Of a stretch of 35,983 nt of DNA, positions 23,711 to 33,105 are shown one piece after another. The stretch is from the NCBI RefSeq assembly GCF_001942495.1, contig NZ_MKZS01000001.1, positions 4,822,346 to 4,858,328 on the forward strand. The letters run 5' to 3'. Under the pieces are notes generated by a model. The model was given only the letters and a program-made list of their open reading frames with translations. It had not been told where the DNA came from and made no database searches. The position numbers and the translations under genes are program-made. This DNA comes from Moorena bouillonii PNG (lineage in GTDB: Bacteria; Cyanobacteriota; Cyanobacteriia; Cyanobacteriales; Coleofasciculaceae). Each line of letters begins with the position of its first letter. Within the stretch, counting starts at the first letter, position 1.

Positions 23711-25144
23711 CTAACCTTGTGAACTCAATCCCATCCAATCGGTGTGGAAAAACTCACCCCTGGGTTTATCCAGGCGCTCGTAGGTATGAGCACCAAAGTA
23801 GTCGCGCTGGGCTTGGGTCAGGTTTTGGGGTAAGCGATCGCGTCGGTAACTGTCGAAGTAATCTAGGGATGCACTAAAAGCAGGGACTGGAATCCCTAAT
23901 TTGTTTGATACCGCTAGCACTTCTCGCCAACCATCCTGACGATCCAAAATTGTTTGCTTAAACTCAGGAGCTAACAAGAGATTGGGGAGTTGGGGATTTT
24001 GGTTGAAGGCATTCTTAATCTTATCCAAGAAGCCAGCTCGAATGATACAACCTCCTTTCCAAATCCGGGCAACTTCACTCAAGTTCAGATTGTAGTTAAA
24101 CTCTTCCGATGCCCGACTCAACAGTGCCATTCCCTGAGCATAGGAACACATCTTAGAGCAATAGAGAGCATCCCGGACTTTGGTAATAAATGCTTTGACA
24201 TCGCCATCATACTTACCCACAGGACCAGTGATTTCCTTAGCTGCTGCTACCCGCTGATCCTTGAAAGAGGACATGACACGAGCATTGACTGCAGCGTAGA
24301 TGGTAGGAATTGACACCCCTAGTTCTAGGGAACTGACCACAGTCCACCGTCCAGTTCCCTTTTGTCCAGCAGCATCAAGAATCATCTCCACTAAGGGCAG
24401 ATTCGTTTCTGGATCAATGTATTTGAAGATATCCGCTGTAATTTCAATCAAAAAGGAATTTAGCTCATCAGTGGTGTTCCATTCAGCAAATACCTCATGT
24501 AGCTGCTTGTGATCTAGTCCCAAGGCATTTTTCAGTACATCGTAGGCTTCAGCAATTAGTTGCATGTCGCCATACTCAATGCCATTGTGTGCCATCTTAA
24601 CGTAGTGACCAGCACCACCGGGACCAATGTAGGTCACACAGGGACCATCATCAACCTGAGCGGCAATTTTGACCAAAATTGGTTCTAAATCCTGGTATGC
24701 TGATTCAGTACCACCAGGCATTAAACTCGGACCATTGAGCGCTCCTTCTTCACCACCACTGACGCCCATGCCAACAAATCCCAATCCTGTGGCTTCTAAA
24801 TCCTTGGTCCGCCGCTCGGTATCTTGGTACAGAGAATTGCCACCATCAATGATCATATCTCCTGGCTCTAGGAGAGGTTTGAGTTGCTCAATAACTGCAT
24901 CAACTGGCTTCCCTGCTTTCACCATCACTAGGATTTTGCGGGGTCGCTCTAGAGCTTGAACAAACTCTTCCAAGGAATAAGCGGCTTTCACATCCTTGCC
25001 CTGAGCTCGCTCAGCCATAAATTTCTCGGTTTTGGCAGCAGTCCGATTGTATACTGCGATTGGGAAACCACGACTTTCTACATTAAGCGCGAGGTTTTCC
25101 CCCATTACAGCCAAACCAATTACCCCAAAGGTCCGTTGTGTCAT
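23711..25144 (-). CDS. gnd: 6-phosphogluconate dehydrogenase, decarboxylating
   Basis: The protein has 477 residues, full length. It converts 6-phosphogluconate to ribulose 5-phosphate with NADPH formation in the oxidative pentose phosphate pathway, central to dark metabolism in cyanobacteria. The N-terminal nucleotide-binding fold has GVIGLAVMG at 7-15 and NRT at 33-35 (NADP choice). The signature VGMGVSGGEEGA lies at about 124-135 and catalytic Lys183 in VKMAHNGIEYGDMQ. The C-terminal helical domain carries GTGRWT and the YFGAHTYER tail segment. GGAG lies about 7 bp before the ATG. Its 3' end touches a MITE-like repeat. Confidence 0.98.
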   Translation of the reverse strand: MTQRTFGVIGLAVMGENLALNVESRGFPIAVYNRTAAKTEKFMAERAQGKDVKAAYSLEEFVQALERPRKILVMVKAGKPVDAVIEQLKPLLEPGDMIIDGGNSLYQDTERRTKDLEATGLGFVGMGVSGGEEGALNGPSLMPGGTESAYQDLEPILVKIAAQVDDGPCVTYIGPGGAGHYVKMAHNGIEYGDMQLIAEAYDVLKNALGLDHKQLHEVFAEWNTTDELNSFLIEITADIFKYIDPETNLPLVEMILDAAGQKGTGRWTVVSSLELGVSIPTIYAAVNARVMSSFKDQRVAAAKEITGPVGKYDGDVKAFITKVRDALYCSKMCSYAQGMALLSRASEEFNYNLNLSEVARIWKGGCIIRAGFLDKIKNAFNQNPQLPNLLLAPEFKQTILDRQDGWREVLAVSNKLGIPVPAFSASLDYFDSYRRDRLPQNLTQAQRDYFGAHTYERLDKPRGEFFHTDWMGLSSQG

Positions 25145-25267
25145 AAAAATCTCCGCCAGTTTTGCTGTAGTAGTTGTCTAGGGTGGATTCACTCCCAGGT
25201 TAGCCCGATATTTTGGGTTGTTGCCTAAAGAAGACATTAAGAGTTCTGGTAGTAATACCATTGAGAA

Positions 25268-26209
25268 ATGCTAGATTCAGATATGCGGAAATTCCTGATT
25301 GACACGGATACGGCTTCCGATGATGCGGTTGCACTCCTGATGGCACATAGTTGGCCGGATGTCCAGGTTGAAGCGATCACTATAGTTAGTGGAAATGTAC
25401 CTGTGGAACAGGGAGCAAAAAACGCCCTGTATACCCTCCAGATGTGCGGCGCATCTACCCCTGTCTACCTTGGCTGCCCTAAACCGATGCTCCGCCCATG
25501 CAAATATGCTTACCGATTCCATGGTGAAGATGGTATGGGTAACATGCACTACCCTGATCCCCAGGCTAAACCCCAGCTAGCTCATGGTGTGGATGTCATC
25601 ATTGATACTATTAAGAGCAATCCCGGGCAAATCACCTTAGTTACTCTAGCACCACTGACTAATATTGCGATCGCATTACTTCGTGCCCCAGAAATAGCCT
25701 ACCTAGTAAAGCGTTGCGTAATCATGGGTGGAGCCGCTAATGTGGTGGGCAACGTCACCCCAGCTGCGGAATATAACATTTGGGTAGACCCAGATGCCGC
25801 TAAAATTGTCTTTCACAGTGGCATGCCCATGGAAATGGTCGGTTGGGAATTAAGCCGTGCTCAAGCAGCATTGCTCCCCGATGAGATCGCACAAATCAAA
25901 AGCTTAGGCACAGGCTTAGCAAATTTTTTTGTAGACTGCAATGCTAGCGCCTTAGAAGCTAGTATTAAGATTCAACATTCCCCTGGCTTAACCCTTGCTG
26001 ATCCTGTAGCGATGGCAGTGGCTCTCGACCCAACCATCATAACCAGGCAAGGTAAATACTACGTGGAGGTAGAAACAGTAAGCGAACTCACCCGTGGTCA
26101 AACTGTAGTGGATGAGCTGGGAGTACTCAACCAAACACCAAACATGAATGTAATCTGGTCTATCGATGCACCCCGATGGAAAGAACATTTATACCGTTGC
26201 TTGGGATAA
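25268..26209 (+). CDS. Nucleoside hydrolase (inosine/uridine-preferring type)
   Basis: The protein has 313 residues. It cleaves the N-glycosidic bond of ribonucleosides for base salvage. The calcium-binding signature DTDTASDD lies at 12-19, followed by VALLMAHSWP, ITIVSGNVPVEQGAKNAL, the TLAPLTNIAIAL segment and the MGGAANVVGNVTPAAEYN active-site loop, and a second metal/ribose-contact Asp in LADPVAMAVAL. Base specificity cannot be read. ATG at 25268 or 25283 (MRKFLIDTD); the latter matches the usual family start more closely. It is divergent from gnd with a 123-bp shared promoter region. Confidence 0.93.
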   Translation: MLDSDMRKFLIDTDTASDDAVALLMAHSWPDVQVEAITIVSGNVPVEQGAKNALYTLQMCGASTPVYLGCPKPMLRPCKYAYRFHGEDGMGNMHYPDPQAKPQLAHGVDVIIDTIKSNPGQITLVTLAPLTNIAIALLRAPEIAYLVKRCVIMGGAANVVGNVTPAAEYNIWVDPDAAKIVFHSGMPMEMVGWELSRAQAALLPDEIAQIKSLGTGLANFFVDCNASALEASIKIQHSPGLTLADPVAMAVALDPTIITRQGKYYVEVETVSELTRGQTVVDELGVLNQTPNMNVIWSIDAPRWKEHLYRCLG

Positions 26210-26542
26210 TTGTTAATTAGCTCTGTTTCAAGAGTGGTCAATTTTGATCAAAAAAGGAATTTAGAATTTAGAATTTAGAATTTAGAATTGATTTAAAAAA
26301 TAATTATATACCCTATAATTTTCGATATTTTATCATAATAAATTAATTATATGTAAAAGCTTTGAAATAAAGGATTATCAATAGTTTAAAAAGCAACTTA
26401 AACTTTTATAAAATTAGCTTTTCATTAAGCAACAATGTCTTTCAAGATACCAAGTTAATCAAAAACTACTTGATCAAAAGTTCCCGATTCCCGATTCCCG
26501 ATTCCCGATTCCCGATTCCCGATTCCCGATTCCCGATTCCTT
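26210..26542. other. AT-rich spacer with two heptamer arrays
   Basis: No gene. GAATTTA is repeated four times at 26257-26284, then about 190 bp of very AT-rich sequence, then a CCCGATT array at 26481-26540 that ends two bases before the ATG of the ABC permease. No Shine-Dalgarno remains upstream of that start. Confidence 0.85.
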
Positions 26543-27568
26543 ATGTCCCGTGCTAAAGCCCTAAAATACTACATAATAATCCGTCTTCTCCTAGCGCCCC
26601 TGATGCTATGGACCATTACCACCCTAGTATTTCTTCTGCTCAGAGCTACCCCAGGAGATCCGGTAGATGCTGTGTTAGGGAATCGTGCTCCAGATAGCGT
26701 TAAGGAAGACTACCGACAACAATTAGGATTAGCTGACCCGTTGTGGTTGCAGTATATTCGCTACCTAGGATCCTTGCTACGTTTAGACCTAGGTACCTCA
26801 ATTACCAGCCAAGGTCAAAAAGTCTGGGAGATTATTCAACAACATTTCCCCGCCACTGTTGAACTATCAGTATGCGGCATGGCCATAGCATTCTTAGTTG
26901 GTATAGGAGTAGGTACTTTAGCGGCATCCCGCAGCGGAACAGTTTGGGATGTAGGGGGTAGATTATTTGGCATTATTACTTACTCCATCCCTCTGTTTTG
27001 GATGGGGATGGTGGTGCAGTTAATTTTCTCTGTTCAGCTGGGTTGGTTTCCCATCGGTACTCGCTATCCCATTAGCTTAGCAACACCAGAAGGGTTTACT
27101 GGTCTATATACAATAGATAGTCTCTTCAGTGGTAATTTGGTTCAGTTTTTCACTGCTATCTATTATTTAGCCTTACCCAGTATTACCTTAGGGCTGCTGT
27201 TGAGTGGCATCTTTGAACGGATTGTGCGGGTAAACTTGAAGCAAACTCTCAAGGCTGATTATGTAGAAGCGGCCAGAGCTAGAGGTATTCACGAAAGGCG
27301 CATTGTTTTTGCCCATGCTCTGAAAAATGCCATGATTCCTGTGATTACAGTGCTAGGGTTGACCTTAGCTGCTTTGTTAGGTGGAGCAGTGTTGACAGAG
27401 GTGACGTTCTCTTGGCCAGGGTTAGGGAATCGGTTGTATGAAGCAATTTCTGGCCGGGATTACCCCACGGTGCAAGGGATTATGGTATTCTTCGCCACTA
27501 TTGTGGTAATCGCAAGTATTGCCATTGATATTGTTAATGCTTTGATTGACCCCCGTATTCGGTACTAA
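26543..27568 (+). CDS. ABC transporter permease, DppB/OppB (peptide/nickel) family
   Basis: The protein has 341 residues and six membrane segments. It begins in the family style (IIIRLLLAPLMLW, then TTLVFLLLRATPGDP) and has the binding-protein-dependent permease domain with the EAA loop EAARARGIHERRI, where the ATPase docks. The C-terminus is DYPTVQGIMVFFA, then ALIDPRIRY. It would import peptides, nickel or similar ligands with a DppC-type partner, ATPase and binding protein, none of which is in this window; in many cyanobacteria these genes are scattered. The start codon is directly preceded by a heptamer array. Substrate unknown. Confidence 0.92.
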   Translation: MSRAKALKYYIIIRLLLAPLMLWTITTLVFLLLRATPGDPVDAVLGNRAPDSVKEDYRQQLGLADPLWLQYIRYLGSLLRLDLGTSITSQGQKVWEIIQQHFPATVELSVCGMAIAFLVGIGVGTLAASRSGTVWDVGGRLFGIITYSIPLFWMGMVVQLIFSVQLGWFPIGTRYPISLATPEGFTGLYTIDSLFSGNLVQFFTAIYYLALPSITLGLLLSGIFERIVRVNLKQTLKADYVEAARARGIHERRIVFAHALKNAMIPVITVLGLTLAALLGGAVLTEVTFSWPGLGNRLYEAISGRDYPTVQGIMVFFATIVVIASIAIDIVNALIDPRIRY

Positions 27569-28036
27569 TCGCAATTGTTTAACGTAGAACGACAGATGCA
27601 GATCGGGAGATGAGGAGATGGGGGATGGGGAAATGGGGTAATCAGAAAGATTGGTATTAAGGGTCATTATCCGGACATGATATGATCTAATAAATAGTTT
27701 AATAAAAATTAAACAACTATTTTTGATAAATAAAAAATATCTCCAGAACTCAAAAAATTTGGTTCTTCAGTACCTAGTATGCTAAATTCACATTTAAAAA
27801 AAACCAAAAGCTTACTCTAGAAGGATTCTGAGGCTATTTAATTAACAAAAATTTATAAATACTGCCTCTTTCCACTGCTCCGTTCGCGTAGCGTGGCCAA
27901 CGGCCTCAGTCCCTGCTCCGAGGCTCCCTTCGCTAAACTGTTAATTTAGCATAACAAGTACGGAAGAGCCAAAAATTTGTCACAAAATAACCTTCCCAAA
28001 CGTTCTAAAATATAGAAACCAATTTAGGATAAGGTT
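27569..28036. other. Spacer upstream of the lectin-like gene
   Basis: No gene. A purine-rich degenerate repeat (GGGAGATGAGG type) lies at about 27604-27640, an AT-rich stretch at 27660-27870, and a palindromic-repeat copy at 27882-27906. The last 70 bp before the lectin gene are AT-rich with TTGTCA at 27977-27982 and TAAAAT at 28006-28011, but their 23-bp spacing is too long for a confident promoter. Confidence 0.7.
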
Positions 28037-28411
28037 ATGAATCTCAAGAAAATCGTTATTGCCCTGGTCATGTGTGTGACTTTAGCGTTTAGTCTTGCAG
28101 CTAACGCTTTCGCTTACGACCTCGAAGCCGGTCCAATCTGGAATCAGGGTGATGCTGAAGCTAAGTGTCCTGCCGTCTGTGAGAAATCAGGTACTAAGTG
28201 GAATGGTAACTGGGTTACTACCGTACCAGGTGAAATGTCTGTCTGTGGCTGCGATCAAACCTTAGCTCTTGAAGCTGGTCCGATTTGGAATAATGATGAT
28301 GCTAAAGGTAAGTGTCCTGCCGTCTGTGAGAACAAAGCTGGTGCCTGGGATGGTAACTGGTGGACAACTGTATGGGGTGCAATGTCTGTTTGTTCCTGCA
28401 AATTTTCCTAG
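28037..28411 (+). CDS. Secreted two-repeat mannan-binding-lectin-like (MVL-type) protein
   Basis: The protein has 124 residues. A signal peptide ends at about 26 (ANAFA). The mature protein is two similar repeats of about 44 residues (29-72 and 78-121), each reading LEAGPIWN..DA...CPAVCE...W.GNW.TTV.G.MSVC.C. The AGP(I/L)W...GNW.T...MSV pattern matches Microcystis viridis lectin (MVL), which binds oligomannose. Unlike MVL as I recall it, each repeat here has four cysteines (44, 48, 70, 72; 93, 97, 119, 121), consistent with disulfides in an exported protein. AAGG lies about 5 bp before the ATG, and a strong terminator follows, so it is probably transcribed alone. Carbohydrate binding is inferred from the repeat pattern. 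Confidence 0.85.
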   Translation: MNLKKIVIALVMCVTLAFSLAANAFAYDLEAGPIWNQGDAEAKCPAVCEKSGTKWNGNWVTTVPGEMSVCGCDQTLALEAGPIWNNDDAKGKCPAVCENKAGAWDGNWWTTVWGAMSVCSCKFS

Positions 28412-28464
28412 TTTGTGGAAGTCTAAGCAATTACTAAGTATTTAGAAAAAGTTAGTAATTAGTA

Positions 28465-28507
28465 ATCAAAAAGTAATGATCCCACCTGAGGATGATTACT
28501 TTTTGAT
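28465..28507 (+). terminator. Rho-independent-type terminator after the lectin gene
   Basis: ATCAAAAAGTAAT 28465-28477 pairs with ATTACTTTTTGAT 28495-28507, with an inner ATCC/GGAT stem and a 7-nt loop. The 3' arm carries TTTTT. It lies 54 bp after the stop codon. Confidence 0.75.
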
Positions 28508-29115
28508 AGCTAGCGCTTAATACTCCATCCTGCTGTGAAGTGGGGATGAAAGGCGCGTCAACGAGGGTATTGCTTTACCATCGTTTGGAATTTTTGGTGA
28601 GAGTGAACCAATCAACTCTCTACCTGAAACAAAATTTTTATCAGAATTTTTCTCAATACCCCAGATAACTATTTACCTATATACAAACGAAGGAAGACAC
28701 AGAATCGAGAAGTGTAATCCAAGTAATCCACTAGGCAACTAAACCTACTCTTGCCAGCAAATATAGCGCTACGCGCAAGTCCGCAAGTCAGAAGTTAGAA
28801 GTCAGAAGTAAGCTATGACTAAGTTTCATGCGTAGTGCTATAACATCCCTTGTAGGTGCGTAGCGGATGAGGGCTACTGAAAGCCCACACTATACTGGAT
28901 AGAGTTAGTGTGGTGAAGGTTATGTGAGTGATTAAGTGATATAGCAGTCGCCAGGGCAGGCGCGGACATGACAAAAGTCTCAAACCTAAGTAAGCGCAAG
29001 AGTTTGACTTCTGACTTCTGACTTCTGACTTCTGACTTCTGCTATAGATAATTTGTATATGAGGCAACATTTTGCTTCATGATGAGTAAAGAAGCACGTA
29101 AGGAGTACTCCGAAA
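28508..29115. other. Spacer between the lectin and Ycf66-family genes
   Basis: No gene I can defend; the minus-strand frame at 28819-29070 is partly repeat sequence. AGAAGTCAG-type units lie at about 28785-28811 and their complement (GACTTCT heptamers) at about 29005-29040, so the two can pair. A TATAGCAG...CTGCTATA element lies at 28940-29046. 28510-28740 shows nothing I recognise. Confidence 0.65.
28940..29046. repeat. Mini-element with TATAGCAG ends enclosing a GACTTCT array
   Basis: TATAGCAG 28940-28947 and CTGCTATA 29039-29046 are perfect complements. About five GACTTCT heptamers occupy the right third, the same plan as the element at 23598-23708, which also has TAGC-type tips and an internal heptamer array. 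Confidence 0.5.
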
Positions 29116-29838
29116 ATGCTGGCATACCTCTTGGCGTTGGTTATTGCTCTTGGTAGCTTAGTCTTTTACCTAGCTGCCTTCTTTTTACCAGAGGTCCATC
29201 GTAAATATGACTTTATCTGGAGTGGAGTTGGATTATTCTACGCTCTAGTGTTATGGATTTGTGCTGGACGCATTACTGGCGGCGTCTTAATCGGTCAAAT
29301 AGCGGGTGTATCGTTGGTAGGCTGGTTGGGTTGGCAAACCTTGACCTTGCGACGAGCCTTGATACCGACCGACCAACAAACCCCTATCCCAAGTCAAGCT
29401 GAATTTATCACCAAGATTCAAGAAATACTGCCACTTGAGTCATTAAAAGGGCTACTAGCTAAAATAACTGGCTTTTTTGGCAATCTTTTGGGCAAACGCC
29501 AAGACTCAGGCCGAACTCCTGCTGTACCGGCAGATACCACCATGGCGTCGCCCACCCAGGAAACTAATCCTAAAACTGCCCAACCAAGCCCTGCAGCGGA
29601 TCAAGCAACTACGGTACCATCCACTACCCAAGAAGCGGTTTTAGAAACAGATGACACTAAAACCTCAGATTCCGCTGAAACGACTCCCCCTAAGACAGAA
29701 ACCCCCCAACCAGTAGCAGTGGCTAAGGAAGACTCACCCCCCCCACAGCCAGAGTCAAGTCAGGAGCCAGACCAGAAACCAGAAGCGATCGCACCAGAAG
29801 CAAAAGCCCCACTACCTAATAATCCCAAGGTGGAATAA
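29116..29838 (+). CDS. Ycf66 family membrane protein
   Basis: The protein has 240 residues. The N-terminal 90 residues hold three to four hydrophobic segments (about 3-24, 33-49, 55-73) with the PEVHRKYDFIWSGVGLFYALVL segment resembling Ycf66 proteins of cyanobacteria and plastids, whose role is not established. Residues about 130-240 form a disordered, Pro/Glu/Thr/Ala-rich acidic tail, probably cytoplasmic. AGGAG at 29101-29105 lies 10 bp before the ATG, supporting this start. It is on the same strand as ileS but separated by 275 bp with a hairpin, so joint transcription is doubtful. Confidence 0.75.
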   Translation: MLAYLLALVIALGSLVFYLAAFFLPEVHRKYDFIWSGVGLFYALVLWICAGRITGGVLIGQIAGVSLVGWLGWQTLTLRRALIPTDQQTPIPSQAEFITKIQEILPLESLKGLLAKITGFFGNLLGKRQDSGRTPAVPADTTMASPTQETNPKTAQPSPAADQATTVPSTTQEAVLETDDTKTSDSAETTPPKTETPQPVAVAKEDSPPPQPESSQEPDQKPEAIAPEAKAPLPNNPKVE

Positions 29839-29991
29839 AAATCGAGCGCAACATAAAAGCTACCACCAGCTTCAACCCCGAAACAACCGATTTCTAAAAA
29901 ATCCCACCATTCTTCCTTGGGAAACTTGAAGGTTGGCAAGATTGCTGCCAATAAAAAGAAGAGAGATATATTATATAGATATATATCCTTT

Positions 29992-30053
29992 GTTGACCGT
30001 TGATTGTGTAATGTTGCCTGTAACGACTCAGCATTACACACTCAGCGGTTAAC
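29992..30053 (+). other. Long hairpin in the ileS leader
   Basis: GTTGACCG 29992-29999 pairs with CGGTTAAC 30046-30053 (one G-T wobble) and TGTGTAATG 30005-30013 with CATTACACA 30032-30040. No T-run follows. It may be a mini-element, a 3' structure of the upstream transcript, or a leader structure of ileS. No T-box signature is visible. Confidence 0.5.
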
Positions 30054-30113
30054 ACGTTAAATTGGGTTATAGCAATCTAATCAACTGATCTACTAGAATT
30101 TCGCCTTGAAACT

Positions 30114-32993
30114 GTGACAGCATCCAAAAGCTATAAAGATACGGTCAATCTGCCCAAAACCGAGTTTAATATGCGGGCAAACGCTATCAAGCGAGAACCA
30201 GAACTCCAACAGTTTTGGGCAGAGCAAACTATTTATGAGCGCCTGTCACAAACTAATCCTGGCGAGATTTTCGTGTTGCATGATGGCCCCCCCTACGCCA
30301 ACGGCTCTCTGCACATGGGTCACGCCATGAATAAAGTCCTCAAGGACATCATTAATAAATACCAACTGCTGCAAGGTCGCAAAGTTCGCTATGTCCCTGG
30401 TTGGGACTGTCATGGCTTGCCTATTGAGCTGAAAGTCTTGCAAGCCATGAAGCTAGAGGAGCGTCAACAGCTGACTCCGATAAAACTGCGCCGGAAAGCC
30501 AAGAAATTTGCCCTGAAAACAGTAGAGCAGCAAAGCAAAGGTTTCCAGCGCTATGGAGTATGGGGAGACTGGGAAAATCCTTACCTGACTTTAAACCCAC
30601 AGTACGAAGCGGCTCAAATTGGGGTATTTGGTCAGATGGTATTGAAGGGCTACATCTACAGAGGTCTCAAGCCAGTTCACTGGAGTCCCAGTTCTAAAAC
30701 AGCCCTAGCGGAAGCGGAGTTAGAATATCCGGAAGGTCATACCTCCCCAAGTATCTATGCTGCTTTCCCAATGACTAAGGCAGCGCCAGGGATAAAGGAG
30801 ATCTTAGACCCATTTTTGCAAAATCTGGGTGTTGCGATCTGGACGACGACTCCGTGGACAATCCCTGGAAATTTGGCAGTAGCGGTTAATCCAGAACTGA
30901 CCTATGCGGTAGTGGAAGGTGGTTGCGAGACTAACCAATCCCAATTCTTATTAGTAGCAGCGGATTTGGTAGAAAAACTATCAGCTACTCTGGAAACTCC
31001 ACTTACGGTCAAAACGACTGTTAAGGGTGAGGCGTTGGAAAATTGTACTTACCAGCATCCCCTATTTGAGCGGGAAAGCAACATTGTGATTGGTGGGGAT
31101 TACATCACCACTGAATCGGGTACAGGTTTAGTCCACACGGCTCCTGGTCATGGTCAAGAAGACTATGGTGTGGGTCAGCGTTATGGCTTACCTATCCTTT
31201 CGCCAGTAGATGCAGATGGGAAGTTTACGGCAGAAGCGGGACAGTTTGCTGGGTTGAATGTGCTCAAGGATGGCAATCCAGCCATCATTGAGGCACTGAA
31301 CACAGCTAGATCATTGCTCAAAGAGGTACCCTATGTTCATAAATATCCTTACGATTGGCGTACTAAAAAACCAACTATCTTTAGAGCCACAGAACAATGG
31401 TTTGCTTCAGTAGAGGGATTCCGGGATGAAGCAATAAATGCGATCGCATCCGTAAAATGGATCCCTGCCCAAGGACAAAACCGGATTACCCCGATGGTGG
31501 CGGATCGTTCCGATTGGTGCATTTCCCGCCAACGGAGCTGGGGTGTACCAATTCCGGTATTCTATGACGAAGAAACTAACGAACCCTTGCTCAATGAAGA
31601 AACCATTGCTTATGTCCAAGGCATTATTGCTGAGAAAGGTTCCGATGCCTGGTGGGAACTATCAGTAGAGGAATTGTTACCAGAATCCTATCGCAATAAT
31701 GGTAAGACCTACCGCAAGGGTAACGATACCATGGATGTCTGGTTTGACTCCGGTTCCTCTTGGGCAGCTGTGGCCGAGCAACGGGAAGAATTACGCTATC
31801 CCGTGGATATTTACTTGGAAGGCTCAGACCAACACCGGGGTTGGTTCCAGTCCAGCTTACTCACCAGTGTAGCCAGCAATGGCTATGCCCCCTACAAAAC
31901 TGTTTTAACCCACGGCTTTGTTCTAGATGACCAAGGGCGCAAGATGAGTAAGTCTTTGGGGAATATCTTGGAACCAGCTATCATCATCGAGGGTGGTAAA
32001 AACCAGAAAAAAGAACCCCCCTACGGAGCTGATGTGCTGCGATTGTGGGTATCTTCTGTAGACTATTCCTCAGATGTTCCAATATCTCAGAGTATTCTCA
32101 AGCAGCTAGCCGATGTCTATCGCAAAATTCGCAATACATCCCGTTTCCTGCTAGGCAACCTTCATGACTTTGACCCAGCTGAGCATAGGGTGCCTGTTCA
32201 GGAATTACCGGAATTAGACCGCTACATGCTGCACCGGATCACAGAGGTATTTGAAGATGTAACTGATGCCTTTGAGAGTTATCAATTCTTCCGCTTCTTC
32301 CAGAGCGTGCAGAACTTCTGTGTAGTAGACCTGTCTAACTTCTATCTGGATATTGCTAAGGATCGACTCTATATCAGTGCTCCCAACTCACCACGGCGGC
32401 GCAGTTGTCAGACAGTGCTACAAATAGCACTAGAAAATTTAGCTAAAGCGATCGCACCTGTACTCTGTCACATGGCAGAAGATATCTGGCAATACCTCCC
32501 TTACCAGACATCCCATGAATCCGTATTTGAGTCAGGTTGGGTCAAATTAGACGAGCAATGGAAAAACCCTGAACTAGCGCTGTCTTGGTCAACCTTGCGC
32601 ACCATCCGCACAGAAGTCAATAAAGTACTTGAACAAGCCAGAGCCGAAAAGATGATTGGCTCATCTCTAGATGCTAAGGTCTTGCTTTATGTTAAAGATC
32701 AACAATTAAAGCAGCGCCTGGAAGCTATGAATCCTTCCGATAGCCTGAGTGGAAATCAAGTGGATGAATTGCGCTATCTGCTCTTAGCCTCTCAAGTAGA
32801 ATTAGTAGATTCCCTAGAAGCCATACAAACAGCCGCCTATAGCGCTGAGTCGGAAACTATAGCCCTAGGGGTAGTCAATGCAGAAGGCTTAAAATGCGAT
32901 CGCTGTTGGAACTACGGATCTAAAGTAGGTACAATTGCTGAGCATCCTACCATCTGCGAACGCTGTAATGCTGCCTTAGCTGGTAACTTCTGA
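30114..32993 (+). CDS. ileS: Isoleucyl-tRNA synthetase
   Basis: The protein has 959 residues, full length. It charges tRNA-Ile with isoleucine and edits mischarged valine. The class I signature HMGH lies at 67-70 (GPPYANGSLHMGH), the editing domain is in the first half (TTPWTIPGNLAVAVNPELTY, then TAPGHGQEDYGVG), and the KMSKS loop is at 610-614. An anticodon-binding helical domain and a C-terminal zinc finger (CDRCWNYG, then CERC) close the protein. The start is GTG at 30114; the sequence from there (TASKSYKDTVNLPKTEF) matches cyanobacterial IleRS N-termini and no ATG lies suitably near. No Shine-Dalgarno is clear. A terminator-like hairpin follows. Confidence 0.98.
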   Translation: MTASKSYKDTVNLPKTEFNMRANAIKREPELQQFWAEQTIYERLSQTNPGEIFVLHDGPPYANGSLHMGHAMNKVLKDIINKYQLLQGRKVRYVPGWDCHGLPIELKVLQAMKLEERQQLTPIKLRRKAKKFALKTVEQQSKGFQRYGVWGDWENPYLTLNPQYEAAQIGVFGQMVLKGYIYRGLKPVHWSPSSKTALAEAELEYPEGHTSPSIYAAFPMTKAAPGIKEILDPFLQNLGVAIWTTTPWTIPGNLAVAVNPELTYAVVEGGCETNQSQFLLVAADLVEKLSATLETPLTVKTTVKGEALENCTYQHPLFERESNIVIGGDYITTESGTGLVHTAPGHGQEDYGVGQRYGLPILSPVDADGKFTAEAGQFAGLNVLKDGNPAIIEALNTARSLLKEVPYVHKYPYDWRTKKPTIFRATEQWFASVEGFRDEAINAIASVKWIPAQGQNRITPMVADRSDWCISRQRSWGVPIPVFYDEETNEPLLNEETIAYVQGIIAEKGSDAWWELSVEELLPESYRNNGKTYRKGNDTMDVWFDSGSSWAAVAEQREELRYPVDIYLEGSDQHRGWFQSSLLTSVASNGYAPYKTVLTHGFVLDDQGRKMSKSLGNILEPAIIIEGGKNQKKEPPYGADVLRLWVSSVDYSSDVPISQSILKQLADVYRKIRNTSRFLLGNLHDFDPAEHRVPVQELPELDRYMLHRITEVFEDVTDAFESYQFFRFFQSVQNFCVVDLSNFYLDIAKDRLYISAPNSPRRRSCQTVLQIALENLAKAIAPVLCHMAEDIWQYLPYQTSHESVFESGWVKLDEQWKNPELALSWSTLRTIRTEVNKVLEQARAEKMIGSSLDAKVLLYVKDQQLKQRLEAMNPSDSLSGNQVDELRYLLLASQVELVDSLEAIQTAAYSAESETIALGVVNAEGLKCDRCWNYGSKVGTIAEHPTICERCNAALAGNF

Positions 32994-33066
32994 GGTGACT
33001 TGTGAACTAACTTGTAAGTTATTGGTGATTTAAAGATTGCTAAGGACGGTTAGCACTATTAGCCAG

Positions 33067-33105
33067 ATCAGGGATTGGAGATTCAACACTAATCCCTGAT
33101 TTATT
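33067..33105. terminator. Terminator hairpin between convergent ileS and parA-like gene
   Basis: ATCAGGGATT 33067-33076 and AATCCCTGAT 33091-33100 form a perfect 10-bp stem followed by TTATT on the plus strand. The TAA of the convergent ParA gene is in that T-rich tail, so one hairpin may serve both genes. Confidence 0.65.

Noticed and set aside
28819-29070. Minus-strand 83-residue frame
   Set aside because: Its N-terminal part is translated GACTTCT heptamers (QKSEVRSQKS) and the rest matches nothing.
29992-30053. T-box riboswitch before ileS
   Set aside because: No T-box sequence or specifier loop, and cyanobacteria are not known to rely on this class.
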